A stretch of 64,000 nucleotides of DNA, from the NCBI GenBank assembly GCA_963977065.1, contig CAXBNF010000001.1:186001-250000 (forward strand), written 5' to 3'. The position numbers and the translations under genes were made by a program. Under the pieces are notes generated by a model. The model was not told the DNA's origin, searched no databases, and was given only the letters and a program-made list of their open reading frames with translations. This DNA comes from Planktosalinus sp963977065. Lineage in GTDB: Bacteria; Bacteroidota; Bacteroidia; Flavobacteriales; Flavobacteriaceae. Below, piece by piece: positions 62,357 to 64,000 of the stretch (position 1 is its first letter; each line of letters begins with the position of its first letter).

Positions 62357-64000
62357 TTAATTGCTTTTTTTAAATTCAACAACAGATCTACTACCTTGTA
62401 AACTTGCAGTTAATACTCCACCCCCAACCATATTTGCATGCCAAAGTAATGTATTCATGTTACTATCTGTGTACGCATCAATTCTTGTATATTTTATCAC
62501 AGCACTTACTGAACGAATAGTTATAAATTTAGTATCATTAAATATTTGTTCTAGATTATTACCGCTCAGTTCTGTATTAAAATGAATAACACCTCTTGTA
62601 GCAGTAAAAACTTCAACAGGAGCGCCAAAACCAAATCCTAAACCTAAACCCTTACTTGAAATTTTTTGTCCCTTTAACTTTTCAGGAGCCTTATGATTAG
62701 TGCTAATTTGAAGAGAAGCATATGTTCCAGTAACTCCTTCACCACCACCTATATAATTAATCTCTTTTATTTCAAAAGGAGATTTGCCTTCGTTAAAAAT
62801 AAAATTATCATCGCAATTTTTTCCCTCAGGACACCCACCCCCACCAGTCGAGGAGTCACCACTAGAAGCGACACCACTTGAGGAGGCGTTGCTTTCACTG
62901 CTTGCTTCAAAAATAGGGTCGCTAACTGGTCCTGTGCTTACACTCCATTTTGGCTTAGTCGTCTCTTTGGGTCCCGATTGGTCCATTGAAGAAGTTGCTT
63001 CAGCGTGAAAAATGCCTTGGCTTCCTCCAAACTCACCACCGCTTAACATCGTCCCGCCAGAAAAATTACCGGGAGTTGGGTTTTCTGACATTATATCTGC
63101 GACTCTTGCCCATTCACCATTTGCAACAGGCTTCATCCCATCAGGGTCAATAAAATAGATGGGGTTGTTAAAGGCGTAGTTATAAGGACTATGGCGTCTC
63201 ATCTTTTCTGCAAGGGGATCAACATTCATCCACCTGCCCAGTGCAGGATCATAGTTTCTCGCCCCAAAGTCATAAAACACAGTGCCAAACTCTTCTTGTA
63301 GTTCCATACCGTTGAACTTGTAGTTATACCCCGGGTTGTCAAAAGGGGTGGTGGGATGGGTGTCTTGTGACAGCGTTTTTTCATTGCTTTGCTCCTCCCT
63401 TTTTAACTTCAACAAATCACTGTTGTAATTGGTGTGTTGCAAGCCAAAGGGGTAGTAGTGGTTTTCTTCAAGTATCTCCAATTCGCCCGTTTGTGGGTTT
63501 TGAGCATAATTGACACGCACGTTGCCTAAGTGGTCCTTATACTGGTACACATAATCAAAACTAGGGGCACCAGTATCATCTGGGGTGTTTTTGACATAAC
63601 CCTCAGGCGTGTGAAAAAACTGCAATACATTGTCATAGTATTGAAAACCGTGGAGGTAACGTGTTGTGGAGGTACTGTCTTGATGCATCACTCTTTTTTG
63701 TACTTTTTGCCCGGTGGCGGTATAAAGATACTCAATAAATTTGTTTGTGCCTTCAAAAGTTACTTTGGTGGGTAAATTGAGGTGATTGTAAGTGATGTTT
63801 GTGATTTCTTTGTTGCGGTCTTTGATGAGGTTGCCGTGGTCGTCATATTCAAAGTCATCGTTTTGAGTTGTATTGCCTTTTTTAAAGCCGGCATCGTTGG
63901 TAGTGGCATCCAGCACATTGACTAACTGGTTTGAATTGTCGTTTTTATATTCATAGGTCAAATCATCTATTTGAATAAGGTCCTCGTGAGAGTCGCTTAT
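62357..64000 (-). CDS. Rhs toxin, C-terminal part, with unrecognised toxin domain; 5' end beyond the window
   Basis: The Rhs frame is open to the right edge of the window and is presumably the tip of a full-length rhs gene. The visible part has YD-like repeats, DHLGNVRVNY, YDFGARNYDPALGRWMNVDP and a FIDPDGMKP end. A long Ser/Gly/Glu linker follows, with ASSSGVASSGDSSTGGGGC close to that of the neighbouring tip. The C-terminal 160 residues contain GLGLGFGFGAPVEVF and ANMVGGGVLTASLQG, glycine-rich and partly hydrophobic, with no enzyme motif that I recognise. A candidate immunity gene for a polytopic membrane protein follows after 5 bases. Confidence 0.82.
   Translation of the reverse strand: MSDSHEDLIQIDDLTYEYKNDNSNQLVNVLDATTNDAGFKKGNTTQNDDFEYDDHGNLIKDRNKEITNITYNHLNLPTKVTFEGTNKFIEYLYTATGQKVQKRVMHQDSTSTTRYLHGFQYYDNVLQFFHTPEGYVKNTPDDTGAPSFDYVYQYKDHLGNVRVNYAQNPQTGELEILEENHYYPFGLQHTNYNSDLLKLKREEQSNEKTLSQDTHPTTPFDNPGYNYKFNGMELQEEFGTVFYDFGARNYDPALGRWMNVDPLAEKMRRHSPYNYAFNNPIYFIDPDGMKPVANGEWARVADIMSENPTPGNFSGGTMLSGGEFGGSQGIFHAEATSSMDQSGPKETTKPKWSVSTGPVSDPIFEASSESNASSSGVASSGDSSTGGGGCPEGKNCDDNFIFNEGKSPFEIKEINYIGGGEGVTGTYASLQISTNHKAPEKLKGQKISSKGLGLGFGFGAPVEVFTATRGVIHFNTELSGNNLEQIFNDTKFITIRSVSAVIKYTRIDAYTDSNMNTLLWHANMVGGGVLTASLQGSRSVVEFKKSN
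63377..63751 (-). repeat. Rhs core block, 375 bases identical to 59675-60049
   Basis: The partner of the block at 59675-60049. The flanks (63357-63376 and after 63751) are similar but not identical. Confidence 0.92.

Noticed and set aside
1..64000. CRISPR array or insertion sequence
   Set aside because: No regularly spaced direct repeats and no transposase frame or terminal repeats were found on reading both strands.

Overview
The window is a chromosomal segment of a Bacteroidota bacterium, almost certainly class Flavobacteriia. Several things point there: the -7 promoter box TAnnTTTG recurs before many genes, sometimes with a TTG 17-20 bases upstream; lineage-typical families occur (DUF4175, DUF4837, small Asp-rich lipoproteins, a beta-barrel outer-membrane protein with a carboxypeptidase-like N-domain, type IX secretion sorting domains); and neighbourhoods familiar from flavobacteria are present, such as LysM transglycosylase-pgk, mnmG-ybeY-DUF4175 and DUF177-rpmF-fabH-accB-accC. 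The DNA is AT-rich and gene-dense, and most of it is housekeeping. I see no insertion sequence, prophage or CRISPR array.

Left part (1-23.3 kb), mostly minus strand: envelope turnover (DUF4837 lipoprotein, MltD-like transglycosylase), glycolysis (pgk), replication (holB), tRNA modification (mnmG), rRNA maturation (ybeY), a giant coiled-coil membrane protein (DUF4175), two aminoacyl-tRNA synthetases (gltX, glnS), a stress/membrane cluster (DUF6327-like, holin-like, YtxH), folB, tRNA-Cys, a LysE-type exporter and RNase R. Two 16-bp parS-type palindromes flank mnmG, one of them in the mnmG leader. At 23.56-24.05 kb lies a 0.5-kb, extremely AT-rich gene-free region with five TTATnnACA motifs. Together with the parS sites and mnmG it is a reasonable candidate for oriC.

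Middle (24.1-50.6 kb): rpiB, a cation exporter, an acetyltransferase, a fatty-acid-hydroxylase-type membrane protein, then a minus-strand run of envelope proteins and peptidases (S41, DUF4349, rnpA, M1, S8, metallo-beta-lactamase fold), two small lipoproteins, lepA, an outer-membrane barrel protein, dusB, a LolC/E-type permease, rbfA, methylmalonyl-CoA epimerase, a CAT-anticodon tRNA, riboflavin synthase and pdxA. The operon DUF177-rpmF-fabH-accB-accC follows, linking a ribosomal protein with the start of fatty-acid synthesis, and then an FAD oxidoreductase.

Right part (50.7-64 kb): a lipoprotein with two haem-binding CxxCH motifs, two tandem secreted FG-GAP/UnbV proteins with type IX sorting tails that share a 236-base identical block, a TspO-like membrane protein, a TerB-like protein and fbp. 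From 57.9 kb to the right edge is the most interesting region, an array of Rhs toxin tips on the minus strand. Each tip ends in a different C-terminal domain: one unrecognised, one alpha/beta-hydrolase-like with GYSRGG, and one HELGH metallopeptidase of NleD/M91 type. Each is followed at once by a different small membrane protein or lipoprotein that is a candidate immunity protein. Two tips share a 375-base perfectly identical core block. A 42-base core remnant marks an older, decayed copy at the far end.
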